NCBI GenBank assembly: GCA_026770615.1
Contig: MU631709.1
Coordinates: forward strand, 58,154 to 78,258
Origin: Pavlovales sp. CCMP2436
Taxonomy: Eukaryota > Haptophyta > Pavlovophyceae > Pavlovales
Reading direction: 5' to 3'
DNA length: 20,105 bases
The translations under genes and the position numbers were made by a program. The notes under the pieces are model-generated. The model searched no databases, was not told where the DNA came from, and was given only the letters and a program-made list of their open reading frames with translations. Of this stretch, positions 18,282-20,105 are shown piece by piece. Each line of letters opens with the position of its first letter. Position 1 is the first letter of the stretch.

Positions 18282-19718
18282 CATATTATAGTTCTGCCAG
18301 GTGATCATAATCATCAAATCTACTACTAAATATCATCATATCTAATGTTCAATATTAATTAATCATCATTCAAGAATGATGACAACAGTAACAATAACAA
18401 CGACCATGCCAATAACAATAATAACAATAAAAGCAATTAGAGCAATAACAATAATAACTACGATAACACCAATAACAATAATAACACTGCAATAACAATA
18501 CTAACACAAATAACAACATTAACTACAATAACGATAACACCAATAACAATAATAACACTAAAATAACAATGATTACACCAATAACAACATTAACTACAAT
18601 AACAATAACACCAATAACAATAATAACACTGCAATAACAATACTAACACCAATAACAACATTAACTACAATAACAATGATTACACCAATAACAACATGAA
18701 CTACAATAACAATAATAACACCACTAACAACATCAGGCGCTCGAGTCTGCAATTCGATACCCCACAACACCGCCCGGCCAGCCCAGCGAGGGAGGGGGGG
18801 GAGGGGGGGACGGGGGAAGCAACGCGGGGTCAGGCGGGTTGAGCAGCACTGGAGGGGGGGGGTCTGCGGTCCTCCCCCCACGCGAGGAGCAGGTGTGCGC
18901 ACACAAAACGAGTGTACAGTACTTATGTAGCCAAAAATAACAACAACAACAATGGGAGGGGGGTAGATAGGAGGAAAGCACTGCTCTCCTGACCCATTCT
19001 CTCATATGATGATTAAAAAAAAAAGAAAAAAAAGGGGGGGGGGAGGGGGGGGGTAGATAGGAGGAAAGCACTGCTCTCTTAACTCACACTCTCATATGAT
19101 GATTAAAAAGGGGGAGGGGGGAGGGGGAAACATAAGAGGAGAGCAGTGCTCCCCACTCTCTTAGCCAACAAATAGTAAATAATCATCCATAATCACGGGG
19201 GAGGGGTACATAGGAGGGGAGCAGTGCTCCCTTGACACAATAATAATAATAATGATAATAATTGGGGGAGGGCACATACATAGGAGGAGAGTACTGCTCT
19301 CTTGACCCACTCTCCCACTTCTTTTTATTTCTCAACTAAAAAGAAAATCATAAATGGGAGGGGTTGGGGTACACAGGAGTAGTGCTCTCTAGACTCACTC
19401 TCCCACTTCTTGAATGAATATGATGATGATTCTCGTCACGCCAACAGGCGTTGCAGCGCAAAGCGAGAGCGAGGGCCTTCTTCAGCCAGCTGCTGAACGG
19501 CCCTAGCGCAGAGAGCGCTCAGAGTGCTCAGAGCGCTCGGGGAGGCAGCACAGCGAGCACAGGAACCTCGGCGGCAGGCAACGGTGCGGCGGGCGGCAGG
19601 GGGGGGGCGCAGGGGGGTCACGCAGCGGGCAGCGGTCCGGCCTCGCCCAGCTTAGCGGTGCCCGTCAGGAGCTCAGTGCCGCTGAGGGGCGCTGCGCCCG
19701 CACCCGCTCAGAGCACAG
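13895..19718 (+). CDS. Secreted modular Pro-rich/Gly-rich protein, nine exons visible, 3' end outside
   Basis: Exons: 13895-15883, 16054-16278, 16404-16539, 16950-17031, 17264-17384, 17467-17790, 18149-18202, 18737-18892, 19448-19718. Phases agree at every junction, giving at least 1,119 residues. Residues 1-20 form a signal peptide (MRASLVLVVLLAGAVGPADA). About 30-220 is a wall-type SPPPP/PSPSP region with three basic C-x4-C motifs (CRTKLC, CRGRHC, CTGRRC), as in hydroxyproline-rich matrix glycoproteins. About 410-595 has six short amphipathic helices (IDLFQRMV, FEALQRML, MDILQQLM, LDLFRQLM, HDLLRRIL, FEVINSLR) joined by Gly-rich linkers. Two modules recur across exons: MAVSACFSFLHQDEAQRLC (exon 1) and MATSACYSFMGAESQFC (exon 7); QRRANAQSFFRSVF (exon 1), RHLRRAEAFFEAIAL (exon 4) and QRKARARAFFSQLL (exon 9). 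Exon 6 repeats (H/Q)PD(Y/F)G. Intron 3 has a GC donor; intron 5 has TACTAAC at 17429-17435. It is probably extracellular or matrix-bound; the family is not recognised. Confidence 0.7.
15884..16053 (+). other. Intron 1 with (AT)n tract
   Basis: GTACGC...AATAG. Contains an alternating AT run at about 15904-15929 and a T-rich stretch. Splicing joins DRAMM to MLELEAEREG in phase 0. Confidence 0.65.
16540..16949 (+). other. Intron 3: GC-AG type, carrying a foldback-family fragment
   Basis: The exon ends GTGGCAG and the intron starts GCAAGA, the usual form of a GC donor. It is the only nearby site giving the phase 1 junction needed by the next exon. Thirteen bases into the intron, 16553-16600 (ATTAATGTAGGGGGATTCTG onward) matches an arm of the 6549-7051 palindrome. 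Further on, 16779-16832 has inverted ACTCATTCATTATATTTATT / AATAATGAGTGACTGAC sequences. 16727-16769 is a decayed copy of the next exon's start. Confidence 0.5.
17108..17203 (+). repeat. 55-base tandem duplication in intron 4
   Basis: TATCGGTTTAGATGAATGTA (from 17108) and TATCGGTTAAGATGAATGTA (from 17163) begin two 41-base copies that both end in CCAACCCCCAC. They lie near the 3' part of the 17032-17263 intron. Confidence 0.7.
17791..18148 (+). repeat. Intron 6: (TTG)n, ATATTTGA repeats, and a decayed exon 7 copy
   Basis: A TTG run (about 17841-17869) is followed by three to four ATATTTGA units (about 17872-17899) and an ATAATAAT-rich tract. 17971-18005 repeats the CAG acceptor and the first part of exon 7 (ATGGCCACGTCGGCG), then diverges and lacks a donor. 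Confidence 0.7.
18203..18736 (+). repeat. Intron 7: (AT)n tract and a long AACAATAAT/ACACC minisatellite
   Basis: The alternating AT/ACATAT tract spans about 18224-18290. From about 18385 to 18730 the intron is made of degenerate AATAACAATAATAACACCAA units with inserted ATTAACTACAATAACAATG variants. It has almost no G. Nothing coding is present. Confidence 0.75.
18954..19410 (+). repeat. Intron 8: six-copy minisatellite with a palindromic GAGCAGTGCTC core
   Basis: Copies lie at about 18954-19013, 19041-19104, 19109-19165, 19197-19240, 19263-19320 and 19355-19410. The consensus is a G-run, GTACATAGGAGGAGAGCAGT, then GCTCTCTTGACCCACTCTC. Copies 1-2 also share CATATGATGATTAAAAA. The core of each unit can fold on itself. 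They all fall inside the 18893-19447 intron. Confidence 0.75.
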
Positions 19719-19980
19719 GTCTCTCCACTTCTATTGTTTCTATTATTTCTGTTATTTCTTTAGTTTCAAAAAATTCGATTACTCATGTGATTTATACGAT
19801 GTATGTTTGCAAGAGCCGTACCCGCTCGTTTTATACTTTAATTTAATGCGTATACAAATTAGTTAATAAATAATAATTGATTCGGTCAGAGCACAGGTGT
19901 CTACCCTTTATGTTATTTATTGAAATGTATTATGATGAGCACATTTATGACTAAGATAAGCATGAGCACAGGTGTCTCTG
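19708..19980 (+). repeat. Three copies of the exon 9 end and donor region
   Basis: CAGAGCACAGGTCTCTCC (exon 9 end, 19710-19727) recurs as CAGAGCACAGGTGTCTACC (19887-19905) and ATGAGCACAGGTGTCTCTG (19962-19980). The last two are 75 bases apart, with related AT-rich sequence after each (GAATGTATTA / AAATGTATTA). Only the first is preceded by open coding sequence. Confidence 0.6.
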
Positions 19981-20013
19981 CTTACTATTTGAATGTATTA
20001 CTACGAGCAGATT

Positions 20014-20105
20014 TAGATGATCTATATATGATCTACATATGATCTATATTTAGATGATCTATATATGATCTACATATGATCTATATTTAGATGATCTATA
20101 TATGA
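20014..20105 (+). repeat. 37-bp tandem repeat running off the right edge
   Basis: Units start at 20014, 20051 and 20088 with TAGATGATCTATATATGATC and are essentially identical, the third being cut by the window end. Each unit contains three ATGATCTA-type words and is rich in short palindromes. Confidence 0.85.

Overview
This looks like nuclear DNA of a unicellular eukaryote, most likely a GC-rich microalga. Haptophyte is my first guess; a green alga or pelagophyte is not excluded. The evidence is GC-rich, intron-split coding regions with mostly AT-rich, microsatellite-filled introns, a calcyphosin-type EF-hand protein, a proline-rich wall/matrix-type secreted protein, C2H2 fingers, and many foldback/MITE-like repeats. 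There are no bacterial operons, rRNA, tRNA or CRISPR array. All gene models below were spliced by eye and checked only for consistent reading phase.

Layout. 1-736 (-): a decayed C2H2 zinc-finger array running off the left edge. 852-2997 (-): a two-exon calcyphosin-like EF-hand gene with a long low-complexity N-terminal extension and a TATA-like box. 3194-3313 (-): a small fragment resembling RecQ helicase. 3441-5556 (+): a five-exon gene for an unrecognised protein ending in one C2H2 finger that is split by an intron. 5557-8525: a gene-free island of nested repeats, including a 276-bp element with perfect 58-bp terminal inverted repeats and a 503-bp near-complete palindrome. 8526-9592 (+): a coiled-coil gene whose frame is broken by a 13-bp tandem duplication. 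9586-10922 (-): frameshifted relics of a P-loop (SF3/D5-like) helicase and a Cys-rich companion, as expected of an old viral or selfish-element insertion. 10923-13894: mostly non-coding, with three inverted-repeat elements. 13895 to beyond 19718 (+): a nine-exon (so far) gene for a secreted modular protein with Pro-rich, Gly-rich and short repeated helical modules.

The most interesting signal is in the last gene. Several of its introns contain a second, usually decayed copy of an adjoining exon edge, covering the acceptor plus exon start or the exon end plus donor. A similar copy lies in the 3441-5556 gene. Together these suggest that introns here arise or grow by local tandem duplication of exon borders. 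The repeated protein modules of the same gene fit the same process. No complete mobile-element protein is encoded in the window.
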